Source of the DNA: Deltaproteobacteria bacterium
GTDB taxonomy: Bacteria; Desulfobacterota; Desulfarculia; Adiutricales; Adiutricaceae
Length of the DNA stretch: 61,639 nucleotides
Direction of reading: 5' to 3'
Assembly (NCBI GenBank): GCA_031263485.1
Contig: JAISFS010000055.1
Location: 1-61,639, forward strand
In this document: one piece after another, positions 27,851 through 40,316 of the stretch
How positions within the stretch are numbered: position 1 is the stretch's first letter
How the letters are laid out: each line of letters begins with the position of its first letter
Made by a program: the position numbers and the translations under genes
The notes under the pieces: generated by a model
Told to the model about the DNA's origin: nothing
Seen by the model: the letters and a program-made list of their open reading frames with translations, nothing else
Database searches by the model: none

Positions 27851-29430
27851 AAGGCACCCCCTTAGACTGACTGTAAAGGGTTAGGGCTCCGTTTGTCAAT
27901 CGCGGATCCGGGGCGGGGGGTGTCGGGTGTGCCCGTGACCATGTCTCAAGCTTTTCGCGGACGGATCCGGGAGGGTTCGCGACAATGAGGCTGGGAAGGG
28001 TAAACGGGAAAAGCACCGGAAGTCCCCCGTAAGCGCGTCGCATTTTCAGATTTATGATTCTGGAATCCAATTGCTCTGGTTTCTAATCGGCCGAGGCAAC
28101 GGCGATTCGGGGGCGAATTCGCGTTGCTGAGCCGCTCGGGAACGGTTCAGCGGATATCTGCCGGAGCATGACGGCACGGGACGGAACAGGCTTGGGGGAG
28201 GTGCGCGTGAGCGCCTTGCGCCGTCCCGTGCCGTTTCTGGGTTTTCGGCCTTTCTCGCCGACTCGCGGACGTTCGCGGTGCTACATGGTCGCCTTGGCCT
28301 AACGTTGATTCCACTGCAAAAACCCCCTACCTCACCTCCTGGCAGTCATTTGAGGGCCGAGTATCTGGGTAAAGGGTGCGCAGATGTGCGGGGGTTTAAG
28401 GCTTTAGCGCCATGATGCCTATGCGATGGCCCCATGAAGTACCGCTTCCCTGTCGAAGTTGAGGGTTTTTCAGTGGAATCAACGTTCTCAAAACCGATGC
28501 TTCAGGCAGGCCGCCTCACATTCGCCGTTCGTCTGCAGATATCCGTCCTCTGACCGGCTTCAGTCGTGGCGCCTTGACGTCAAAGACTCGCAGAAAGATT
28601 CGGACCCGGAATGAGCCTTCCCCGCCCGTTACGCGTTCCGTCTCGGAAAGGCCGTTCTGGGCTCGTCCGGCTTGTCGATCGGCTTTAGCTGGATCTTCAT
28701 CCGCGTGTCTCACATAAGACTTGTCCGGGAAACCGGAGTTTCCTTAATGTTTTTTATGATACACAATATTTCCTGTATATATCATCGCATTAGGAATGAA
28801 ACGATTTTCCGATGCGACCGTCGCGTATGTCGAGGGCACTTTCAGGCGTTGTCCGCCAAACGATTAGGGGCTATCGGGATTGCCGGGAAGAGTGAGGCGG
28901 CAGACGATGGATCGTCATCATTCAAGAAGGATCGCCGAATTCGGCATGTTACCGAGATCAGGAAAAGGCAAACCGTAGTGAATTTTCGAGCGATGTGCCT
29001 GGGCTCCGCCTGATATTGCGGCGCTTCGGGCCCGGTATTCCGGCACGCGACCGGCTCCAAAGAACGTCACGGGATGGGGCCCGATCGGAACGTTGTCACC
29101 GGGTTGGCAAGGGGGCGCCCCTTGGCTTTGCGGCGGATGACCTTGGCTTTGCGGCCCGGGGATGTCATTGGACCGCCCAGATGATGTCCCGTGCCTCCGC
29201 AGGAGGTTTGCCGGGGGAATGTAAGGAGATGTCCGGGTAAGTCCTGGGGATGTCACCGTGATTGCCAGACGGATGTCCCGGGGCGGGCCCGGCACGGGCC
29301 ATTCGGCGGGGCTGGACGGGCTGTCACGCCCGGTGGCTCTCCCGGCCATCAACCGCTTCGCCGGAGGCCCCAAGGCCGCCGATGGGCGGTTTACGGTGCG
29401 TCCTTAAGTCGCTTCGGGCCGGTCCGAAAA
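27851..29430. other. Gene-free spacer upstream of the regulator, with MITE B2
   Basis: About 1.6 kb between two divergent genes. A family B element lies at 28306-28481. The remainder (28.5-29.4 kb) has no motif-bearing frame; an AT-richer patch at 28735-28810 could carry a promoter. Confidence 0.5.
28306..28481. repeat. Family B MITE-like element, copy B2 (176 bp)
   Basis: TGATTCCACTGCAAAAACCC at the left and GGGTTTTTCAGTGGAATCA at the right form the terminal inverted repeat. Both flanks read ACGT (28302-28305 and 28482-28485), a likely 4-bp target duplication. Same orientation as B1. Confidence 0.9.
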
Positions 29431-30600
29431 ATGATGTCCTTTTCAGACCCCCTTCGTGTTAGGATGTTGGAGGAGGTCCGTTACGGACGGCTTCGCGGCG
29501 CCTGGCCTCATGGCTATGGCTTCCGCCACAGGCCCTTGGAGGCTCCGGAAAGCTGTAAATTTTATGACTCGCTACAAATCTTCCTCCGCGCTCGCGATTT
29601 CAGCGCCTTATGCCGCGCCGGGCTTGTCGGCGTCCAGGTGACCGTGCCGATGCGAGGGTGCGTCCTCTGCGGAAGGCGTTGCGGTGCCGTCCGCTGGCGC
29701 GGCGAAAAGGGCTTCTGCGGGATAGGGGACGGGATATCGGTGGCTCAGGCGCTGATCCACCCCGGCGAGGAACCGCCGCTGACCGGCCCCAGGCCGGGAG
29801 GGTCAGGCGCGATATTCTTCTCGGGATGTTGCCTGGGATGCGTTTTCTGCCAGAATCACCAGATCTCCCAGTCGCCGGGGGCAGGCGGGCCAATGGACGA
29901 GGGCGAGCTCGTGGATCTCATGTTCCGGCTGCGTGACAGCGGTGCCGTGAACATCAACCTCGTCTCCCCCACACCCTACGCCCTGAAGCTCGCCCCGGCC
30001 ATCGCCCGCGCCAAGAGCCGCGGGCTGGGGCTCCCGGTGGTCTACAACTCTGGCGGCTACGATACCATGGAGGCATTGTCTATCATGGACGGCCTCGTGG
30101 ATATCTACCTGCCCGATGCCAAGGTGGCGCCGCCGGCGGGGGCATCTCCGGGCGACCCGGACGGGCGCTCCATGCGCCTTCTGGGAGCGGGCGACTACCC
30201 CTGGGTCAACCGGGAGGCGCTCAAGGAGATGTTCAGGCAGACTGGGGACTTCAGGACGGATGCGAACGGCATCGCGACCGGGGGGCTCCTCATAAGGCAT
30301 CTGGTGCTTCCTGACGATCTCGCCCGGACCTCGCTCCTGCTCCCGTGGCTCAAGGAGACCTTCGGGACGGGAATCTTCCTGTCCGTAATGAACCAGTACT
30401 TCCCGTCCAACTTGGTGAAGCCCGGCCCCAACGCGCAGTTCCGGGACTGGCCCGGGCTGGGGAGGCCCTTGAGCGACAGGGAGTACGATGAGGTCATAAG
30501 GCAGATGATCGATCTGGGCTTCGATAACGCTTTCGTCCAGGAGGCTGGAGCCTCCGAGCTCCTGCGTCCGGATTTCGACAAGCCTGACGCCTTCAGCTGA
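29431..30600 (+). CDS. Radical SAM protein, PflX-like (COG1313 type)
   Basis: About 389 residues. A zinc/iron-type cysteine cluster (CVLCGRRCGAVRWRGEKGFCG) precedes the radical SAM motif in FFSGCCLGCVFCQNHQIS (CxxxCxxC), then NINLVSPTPYAL and PVVYNSGGYDTMEAL. This order is typical of the uncharacterised PflX-like family related to pyruvate-formate-lyase activases; the substrate is unknown. The start is uncertain: tandem ATGs at 29431/29434 lack a clear ribosome-binding site and the conserved part begins about 75 codons later. No glycyl-radical enzyme is adjacent. It is one of only two clear plus-strand CDSs in the window. Stop TGA. Confidence 0.85.
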   Translation: MMSFSDPLRVRMLEEVRYGRLRGAWPHGYGFRHRPLEAPESCKFYDSLQIFLRARDFSALCRAGLVGVQVTVPMRGCVLCGRRCGAVRWRGEKGFCGIGDGISVAQALIHPGEEPPLTGPRPGGSGAIFFSGCCLGCVFCQNHQISQSPGAGGPMDEGELVDLMFRLRDSGAVNINLVSPTPYALKLAPAIARAKSRGLGLPVVYNSGGYDTMEALSIMDGLVDIYLPDAKVAPPAGASPGDPDGRSMRLLGAGDYPWVNREALKEMFRQTGDFRTDANGIATGGLLIRHLVLPDDLARTSLLLPWLKETFGTGIFLSVMNQYFPSNLVKPGPNAQFRDWPGLGRPLSDREYDEVIRQMIDLGFDNAFVQEAGASELLRPDFDKPDAFS

Positions 30601-30666
30601 CGGGCCACGTCCATCCGGCCAGGATTTCGCACCCCATATAAAAACCGGGAGCCGCACCACCGCCAG

Positions 30667-30823
30667 TGCCTTGCCGAAGCCGGGGCTCCACCCAAGGTTA
30701 AGCGCTTTGCCGAGGCCGCGTCCCTTCCAAGGTTAAGCGCCTTGCCGAGGCCGCGCCCCTTCCAAGGTTAAGCGCCTTGCCGAGGCCGCGCCCCTGCCAA
30801 GGTTAAGCGCCTTATCGAGGCCG
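30667..30823. repeat. Tandem array, 35-bp unit, four copies plus a partial
   Basis: Units of CCAAGGTTAAGCGCCTTGCC followed by GAGGCCGCGCCCCTT repeat with few changes. It fills the spacer between the convergent radical SAM and dinG-like genes. The unit is not a multiple of three. Confidence 0.9.
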
Positions 30824-30848
30824 CTACGCGGACGATGCACGGCCTCCC

Positions 30849-32972
30849 TCAGTTTATGGCGGGGGGATGCGGCCCTTCCATCCGCGTGAAGAAGTCCCTC
30901 ACCTTCGAGATGTCAGTGTGGATCGGACCGTGCTCGAAAGACAGCAGGAATCTGTGTCCGTAGCCGCTGGACTGGAGCCTGGGATCCAGGACGGCCATGA
31001 GGCCGAAGTCGGAGGCAGACCTGATGAGCCTCCCCAGGCCTTGCTTGAGCTTGATCTCCATCTCTGGGACGGAGAGCTCGTGGAACCCCGCCCACTTGTC
31101 ATGTTTCGGGTCCCCCGTCTTCAGGAGGTTGCACCTGGCGCTGTGCAGGGGGTCGGTCGGCACCGGGAAGGGGAGCTTGTCGATGATGACGGCGGAGAGG
31201 CTCTGTCCCGGCACGTCCACCCCCTGCCAGAAGCTCATGGTGGCCAGCAGGACCGAATTCACGTCCTCGCGGAAAATCTCCAGAAGTCTGGAGCGGTTCT
31301 CCTGTCCCTGCTTGAGGAGCCGCCAGGGGAGATTCTTCATGCTTATGCTTTCGTAGACCCATTCCATCTGGCGAGTTGCCGTGAACAGGACGAGGGCCCT
31401 GCCGCGTGTGGCGGCCAGGAGCTCCGCCAGCTCGTCCACCAGCGCCCTGCGGAACTTCTCGTTGCCGTCTGCCTTGTCGAACTCCGGCATTTTGCTGGGG
31501 ATGTACATGATCGTGCGGTCCCAGTATTTAAAGGGGGATTTCAGGGTAAGCCCTTTCACCCGCTGATCTATGCCCAGTCTGGAGTTGAAGTACGCTAGCG
31601 AGTTGCCCGAGGCTATGGTGGCCGAGGTGACGATGACCGTCTTCCTGAAGTTGAAGAGCTTGTCCCGGAGGTATGCCGACACGTCGATTGGCATGGCGCT
31701 AAGGACGACGTCGTCCTCCCCGGCCCTGATGACGTAGACGAAGCCGGGATCGGACTTGGCGACGATGAAGCTCCCGGTGCTGGCCGCAGCTTCGAGCCTG
31801 CGTCTGACGGGAGTGTATTCCTCGTCTTCGTCGGAAAAGAATTCCGCCGATTGCTTCTCCAGTTCGGTGAGGTCGGCCGTGAGCTTCCAGAGCATCGACT
31901 TGAGCTCCACCCTGTCGGGCGGCCACCGGTCCTCCGGAGCGTCCGGCCAGAGCTGCTCCACGGAGACCTCCCCGTCGGACTTGTCCCCGGGGCCTTTCTG
32001 GAAAGGGTTCGCGATGCGGGCGGCCGACTCCAGCTGGTTCTCCGCCTTGACCTTCAGGGCCATTATGTTCTTGACCTTCGTGTCCGAGGGCCCATGCCCC
32101 GTGTTCATGAGAATGTCAAGCTGTCGGTCCAGTAGAGAGGCCAGGTCGTAGCAGGCGCTCTGGACGTCCTGCAGGGAGAGCCTCTGCGAGAAGCAACTGA
32201 CCGCCACCTGCTCCAGCAGGTGCGCCTCATCGAAGACGGCGGCATCCCATTGCGGGAGCACGTTGGCCGAGTTGTCCTGCAGGGCGAGATCGGCCATGAG
32301 CAGGTAGTGGTTGGCCAGGACGATGTCCGACTCGGCGGCCCTGGCCCTGGCCTGCTGCAGGAAGCACGTGTTCTTGAAGGGGCACTTCTTGCCCATGCAC
32401 GTCTCGTGGGTGGCGCGCAGCTTGTCGAATGGCGGCGTCTTCGTGAGCTTCAGGGGGAGCTCGGCAATCTCTCCCTGGACGGTGGACCCCTTCCACTCCC
32501 TGAGTATCTCGAACCAACGCGCCTGCCCCGGGTCCGTCAGGGCCATCTTTTGCCTGCGCATGACCGAGTCGAAGCGCTTCATGCAGACGTAATTGTCCCT
32601 GCCCTTCAGGATCGCCGAGGTGAATGGCTTGTCGAAGTGGGTCCGGATGAACCCCAGATCCTTGTCGTAGATCTGGTCCTGGAGGTTCTTCAGGCCGGTG
32701 GAGACCACGGTCCTCTTTCCAGAGATGATGGCCGGGAGCAGGTAGGCCAGGGTCTTCCCGGTCCCGGTCCCCGCCTCTATGACGGTGGTGTCCGCGTCTC
32801 GGAAGGCCCTGAGCGTCTCCCTGAACATCTTGAGCTGGGACTCCCTTGGCTGGAAGTCTGCCCAGCGCTGGGCCAGCGCCCCGTTGGCCTTGAGGATGTA
32901 GTCGAGCTCCCCCGTGTCGCCGGGGATTGAGCCGGGAAGGGGGATCCGGGTCGAGGGATCGAAAGTGCTCAT
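30849..32972 (-). CDS. DinG-family ATP-dependent DNA helicase
   Basis: 707 residues of the XPD/DinG superfamily 2 group, 5'-3' helicases that carry an iron-sulfur cluster and act in repair and R-loop removal. Motifs: QLKMFRETLRAF, Walker A EAGTGTGKTLAYLLPA, cluster cysteines around CMGKKCPFKNTCFLQQ, DEAH box VFDEAHLLEQ, and C-terminal LVLFTATRQMEWVYES, SFWQGVDVPG and QGLGRLIRSASDFG. Length fits bacterial DinG/YoaA. The ATG at 32972 has a weak ribosome-binding site. It converges with the radical SAM gene across a tandem array. Stop TGA. Confidence 0.92.
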   Translation of the reverse strand: MSTFDPSTRIPLPGSIPGDTGELDYILKANGALAQRWADFQPRESQLKMFRETLRAFRDADTTVIEAGTGTGKTLAYLLPAIISGKRTVVSTGLKNLQDQIYDKDLGFIRTHFDKPFTSAILKGRDNYVCMKRFDSVMRRQKMALTDPGQARWFEILREWKGSTVQGEIAELPLKLTKTPPFDKLRATHETCMGKKCPFKNTCFLQQARARAAESDIVLANHYLLMADLALQDNSANVLPQWDAAVFDEAHLLEQVAVSCFSQRLSLQDVQSACYDLASLLDRQLDILMNTGHGPSDTKVKNIMALKVKAENQLESAARIANPFQKGPGDKSDGEVSVEQLWPDAPEDRWPPDRVELKSMLWKLTADLTELEKQSAEFFSDEDEEYTPVRRRLEAAASTGSFIVAKSDPGFVYVIRAGEDDVVLSAMPIDVSAYLRDKLFNFRKTVIVTSATIASGNSLAYFNSRLGIDQRVKGLTLKSPFKYWDRTIMYIPSKMPEFDKADGNEKFRRALVDELAELLAATRGRALVLFTATRQMEWVYESISMKNLPWRLLKQGQENRSRLLEIFREDVNSVLLATMSFWQGVDVPGQSLSAVIIDKLPFPVPTDPLHSARCNLLKTGDPKHDKWAGFHELSVPEMEIKLKQGLGRLIRSASDFGLMAVLDPRLQSSGYGHRFLLSFEHGPIHTDISKVRDFFTRMEGPHPPAIN

Positions 32973-34256
32973 GGTTTAGCTTCGGCGCCTAAAGCACCCT
33001 GACGCCCGGGCGTGGGCATGGGGAATGTGTGGCGGTCTTGAGGTTCCGGCTCGCCGGGTCGGCTCCGTGCGTGGGGAGGCCTGAAGCCGCCGGGGGGAGC
33101 CGTTCGCTTCGGCAGCTGGTTGCGGCTACAGGCTGCGGTAGGTGCTACCGGAATACCATTATTATACCATATTCCGATTCATCTATCAAATTTGAATCAA
33201 GGAATAACGAAGTGTGCTGCATGGTGTTCAAAATGACGTGGCTCGGGTAGCCTGGCGGTCAAGGTCACATCAGGTATGGAGGCTTCGGGAAAGTTCGGGC
33301 GTTCCAACTCCCGGCATAGCCATAGTGCCATCGGATGTTTCCGGATTCTGGCATGCGGCATCGGTTCCCGGGACCCCGGGGAACTCCCGAAGGAGAGGGA
33401 CGTTTGCGATGGCTGGTGCCGGAAGTTTTCCCAAGGCGGGGACCGGGCATGAGGCCGTGTGACGCGATGGACAGCATACGAAGGACGGGACAGTCTGGAG
33501 GTCGGGGACAGGGCAGCTGGAGGAGGATGACGGGACACTCTGGATGTAGGGGACAGGGCAGCTGGAGGCGGATGACGGGATGCTCTGGATGTTGGTGACA
33601 GGGAAGTTGGCGGCGGATGACTGGATGTTCTGGATGTTGGTGACAGGGAAGCTGGAGGGGGTTGACAGGACGCTCTGGAGGGCGGAGACGGGACACGCTG
33701 AAGGCGAGGGGTAGGATTGCTGGGAGGTGGATGGCCGCCTTAGGAACTGCAGTGCCAGGGATGGGGTTTGCCCTCGCCGTAGAACGTGTCGGACTGTACG
33801 GGGCAGGTGAGGCCGATACCGTCAAGCGAATCGAGGGCCGGTTGTCCGAATCGTGAAACTCGGCTTGCTGGAAGCATTGTGCGATGGCCGCATTCGAAGC
33901 CGAATCGCGTAAGGCCCGGACCGTTCCGGACGGAACCGCTGGCGTATCTGGCGGGCCTTTGCCAGGACGGAAAAGCCGGCGGGTCTCCATGGGAGTGGGG
34001 ATAGCGGCGGAAATGGAGGGAACGTGGATCTGCGGAGGGCTGAAACCTGGGAGCGGGGAGGAGAGGGCGGGGAAGAGGCCGGCTTTGAAAGACAGTCGTT
34101 CGGCGCTCGGACAACAGGTCCGAGCGCCACCAAGACGCTTACGCGGTCGCGGAAGCGGTACGCTCTCCGGCCGGGAAGTTGCTCCCGGACCCGTGCCCAG
34201 CGAGCGGGGCCCGGATCCGGGAGGAAGATCTTGGAAACTCGGTTTGGGGCAGGCGG
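32973..34256. other. Gene-free spacer with a 45-bp tandem array
   Basis: About 1.3 kb. Apart from the array at 33485-33709 there is only repetitive-looking GC-rich DNA with no motif-bearing frame. Confidence 0.5.
33485..33709. repeat. Tandem array, 45-bp unit, about five copies
   Basis: Units begin ACGGGACACTCTGGATGTAG and continue GGGACAGGGCAGCTGGAGGC-GGATG, with increasing divergence to the right. The unit is a multiple of three, so frames on both strands stay open, but neither has a start with a ribosome-binding site or any known domain. Confidence 0.85.
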
Positions 34257-34664
34257 CTATTCCGCCACGACCACCCTCTTGCCCATGAGGCTCAGGATGC
34301 CCAGCACCACCAGCACTACGACCACCACCCCGATGGCGATGCCCACGCCGCTGTCCCCGGCGGGGACCATGGCGCCGTCCAGCCTACCTGCGAGATCGCT
34401 TATCTCGTCTGCCGAGAGCCCGGCCAGCCGGCTCTCGACCTCGGCCCTGTCGTAGCCCATGGCTTCCAGGGTGTTGGTCACCTTCTTGATCTCCAGAAAC
34501 GAGCGGATCTTCTCAAGATCGGCATCGGCGCCTGAACGAACGCCCGCCGTGGGCGCGAAGCCGGCCCAGGCCCCGTTCGCGGGGCAAAGGGCCAGGGCGA
34601 AGCTCAAGGCCAGCATGAGCTGGAGGACCCGGCGTCCGGTCCTGGTATATAGGATGTTCGACAT
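34257..34664 (-). CDS. Small PA2779-like membrane protein
   Basis: 135 residues. It has an N-terminal signal or membrane segment (residues 12-33, VLQLMLALSFALALCPANGAWA), a helical middle (IRSFLEIKKVTNTLEAMGYDRAEVESRLAGLSADEISDLAGRLD) and a C-terminal membrane helix (GVGIAIGVVVVVLVVLGILSLM). This layout matches the PA2779/DUF6627 family of small envelope proteins of unknown role. AAAGGA lies 9 nt before the ATG at 34664. The stop is TAG. It stands alone. Confidence 0.75.
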   Translation of the reverse strand: MSNILYTRTGRRVLQLMLALSFALALCPANGAWAGFAPTAGVRSGADADLEKIRSFLEIKKVTNTLEAMGYDRAEVESRLAGLSADEISDLAGRLDGAMVPAGDSGVGIAIGVVVVVLVVLGILSLMGKRVVVAE

Positions 34665-35602
34665 GATCACGTCCTTTTCAAGATAGGCCCGGGGGTTCTG
34701 GGCGGCGGCCTCCACGGTCTGGGGCGACGGCCGCTTCGGGCCGCAAGGGGCGCCTTCGCTCGGACGCGGCCCGAGGGCGTAAGGCAGGTTGAAACGGCGC
34801 GGGCGCGGAAATATGCCTGAGCGTTCTTTCCGGACCGCTGGCCGCGCCGGACCATCGCGGATCGGAAAACGGCGGCAATCCGTTGATTAAGATCCCAGCT
34901 GGGCTTGCGGCCACGGCGTCCCGGGCCGTCTGCGGGCCGCTCCGGGGCCCGGGAGCGCCGTTTCCCCAAAGAGGAAACTTGCAGCGTGATTATATGTCAT
35001 TGAATCACAGTTTGCAACTTACACAAAACTATTAATATCAGAACTTGACTTTGGAGTCAATTAGGCCAGTCAGGAAAACTTTGCGGCTAACTGGTTGATA
35101 ACAATAGCTAATTAGCATTAATTATGACAAATTGCAAGACTCTGGAGACGGAGTCGGAATTTATTTTTCTTGAGGAGACCTGACGTTTCGCTTTGGGGAA
35201 ATCCGGTGCCTCAGGAGGGCACCAGGTGCAACATCGCCAGAATAAGTGTTATTTCATATGCAGTTCGTGTCTCAGCCTTGCATTGGATACAGGAAATGTA
35301 GGATGGTCCAAGATATTGCATCTCAGACTGTACGTCTGCGGCGAGGCATTGGAGGAGTCCGGCTTGTGTGCCTCGTTGGCGCGTGGACTTGAATATCGTC
35401 TGCGGATCATAGGCTGCCGACGGACAAAGAAATGTTCCGGATCGCAAATTATCGAGTATTGGCCTCAAACAGTGCTGCTTTGGGAGAATCTCCCCTCAAG
35501 CGAGTGCATAGGCATATAAGGAGATGTCAGGCAATCCGGGTCAAGCCTTGCGGATTCGCCCTATTGTAGCCACTTGTCGATAGCCATCGCGCAAGCGGTT
35601 GC

Positions 35603-35729
35603 CTAGGAGCCTGTTGCATAAATCGCGACAGTATTGCCATGAATCCACTGATTGTAGAGAGGCAGACTCTTGTCCACAACATTTGTGCTCATGCTCTTCA
35701 TCAAAACCCATTATGCATCAGGTTCCTAG
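35603..35729. repeat. Family A MITE-like element, copy A4 (first of a tandem pair)
   Basis: CTAGGAGCCTGTTGCATAAA at the left, TTATGCATCAGGTTCCTAG at the right. It is nearly identical to the copy at 22445 inside. Its right-hand CTAG is shared with the next element. Confidence 0.9.
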
Positions 35730-35852
35730 GAGCCTGTTGCATAATTCACAATTGCATTGCCACGGCGCTATTAGTCGTGGATGGACTGCTTCTTGCCTGC
35801 CACATCCATCCTCGTACCCTTCCTCAAAACCCATTATGCATCAGGCTCCTAG
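35726..35852. repeat. Family A MITE-like element, copy A5 (second of a tandem pair)
   Basis: CTAGGAGCCTGTTGCATAAT to TTATGCATCAGGCTCCTAG. The interior differs from A4 and is closer to the copy at 59624 (TGCCACATCC; CCTCAAAACCC region). The pair shares a single CTAG at the junction. Confidence 0.9.
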
Positions 35853-36207
35853 GGTATCGCTCAGTCCGATGGCGGCGCCTTCGGTACTCATAAACGTGGC
35901 TGACGCTGATTTCATGCAAGACTGGCGGGCAAGACAGACGGGTTGGCCCAGCGGGAGTCCCGCTGGCTTCAGTCGGAAGCATGCAGATCGGCCGTGATCG
36001 GCTGAGTTTTCGTTTCCAGCCGGTGTGGCGGTTCCGCCGAGAAGATGTCCGGCTCCACAAAAAAGTTTGAGCGGTCATGGGTTGTTGCAAGGTACTGCAT
36101 GTCAGCAAAATATGATTTTGCGGTCATCTCACGATGCAAAGGTATATTATCTTGACTCAACCGCCAGAAGGCTTCGCCTCCGTTTCCCTCACACCTCGCC
36201 CAATAAT

Positions 36208-36561
36208 TGATTCCGTTGCAAAAACCCTCCCCCTCGACAGACGAAGTGGAACGCCATGCGGCCATCGCATTACCATTGCGCTAACCCTTGACTCCACTGC
36301 AAAAACCCTCCACCTCGACAGGGAAGCGGAACTCTATGCGGCCATAGCATTGGCATCCTGACGCTAAAGCCTGAAACCACCGCACATCCGCGCATCCTTT
36401 ACCCAGATACTCGGCCCCAAAATGACTGCCAGAAGGTGAGGGAGGGGTTTTTTTCAGTGGAATCAACCTTAATCCGCCGTATATCTGCGCAGCCTTTACC
36501 CAGACACTCTGCCCTAAAATGACTGCCATGAGGTTGGGAGGGGGTTTTTGCAGTGGAATCA
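36208..36561. repeat. Family B MITE-like element B3 interrupted by a second copy
   Basis: The outer element starts TGATTCCGTTGCAAAAACCC and ends GGTTTTTGCAGTGGAATCA. It is flanked by ATAAT on both sides (36203-36207 and 36562-36566). Its middle is split at 36288/36466 by another full family B element. Orientation is opposite to B1 and B2. Confidence 0.88.
36289..36465. repeat. Family B MITE-like element B4, nested in B3 (177 bp)
   Basis: Starts TGACTCCACTGCAAAAACCC and ends GGTTTTTTTCAGTGGAATCA. The flanks are CCCT and ACCT, close to a target duplication. It inserted into B3 in the same orientation. Confidence 0.88.
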
Positions 36562-37156
36562 ATAATTCCCGCCTTTCAAGCCTTTATGAACATTGCCGCT
36601 CCCCGTCCCGATGCGGCTTCCTCTTGATGCTTCGTAGCCGTCGCTGTCCGCCGAACTGAGCGGCTGTCGTGTCGGGGAGCGTTTCAAAGTCACAGTTTCA
36701 GACCGTCTTCGCGCCGCAGACGTCAGAACGCGGCGAGCTCCTCGCGCCATGACGCCGGATGCCGAACGTCCGGTCTGGCTTCAATGTCCAAGGCGCCGGC
36801 AGTTATGAACAATGCGGCTCCGTTGGACGCGTCCCGGCACCCGGCGGCTGGCGTTCGCCGATAGCGGCACCGTGCGGCGGAAAGGACAATAATTTCTGGC
36901 AAATGCCTGATTTCATTAGTCAGTCGCAGGATTACGCGAGCGGCTTTCGGCATGAAGTTACGGCATATGCCTGCGACCAAGCATTGTGGGATAAAATATG
37001 TTTCATGACGATATGCGGTCCCTTTTTCAAGCCATGGCGGGACTATGGATATCGGCTATAGGAGGCTGTCCGTCTCAGGCGGGGTCCGGGGGGGCAGGCG
37101 CGGGGACGCTCGATTCGCGGTTGCCGGGAAGTTTATCCCGCAGGGTGCCCAGCGGG

Positions 37157-37188
37157 AAAAAAGGCCCCCCGGAGGCTTCCGGGGGGCC
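37157..37188 (-). terminator. Intrinsic terminator of gyrB
   Basis: On the minus strand an 11-bp stem GGCCCCCCGGA/TCCGGGGGGCC with a 4-nt loop is followed by TTTTTT. It lies about 110 nt after the gyrB stop. Confidence 0.9.
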
Positions 37189-37298
37189 TGGAGGAAATCA
37201 CGGGGAATGGCTACCGGCCGAAACGGAGGGCAGACGCGGCCGATGAAGCCGCAGGCGGCCCGGCGCCCTGAGGGCAAGCGCCCCCGGGGGCGGGCCCG

Positions 37299-40316
<3,018 letters not shown>

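Larger units (their letters stand above)
34665..37298. other. Gene-free repeat island
   Basis: About 2.6 kb of mostly AT-richer DNA with two tandem family A elements, a nested family B pair and the gyrB terminator. No frame carries a known motif. It looks like a preferred landing zone for small mobile elements. Confidence 0.6.
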
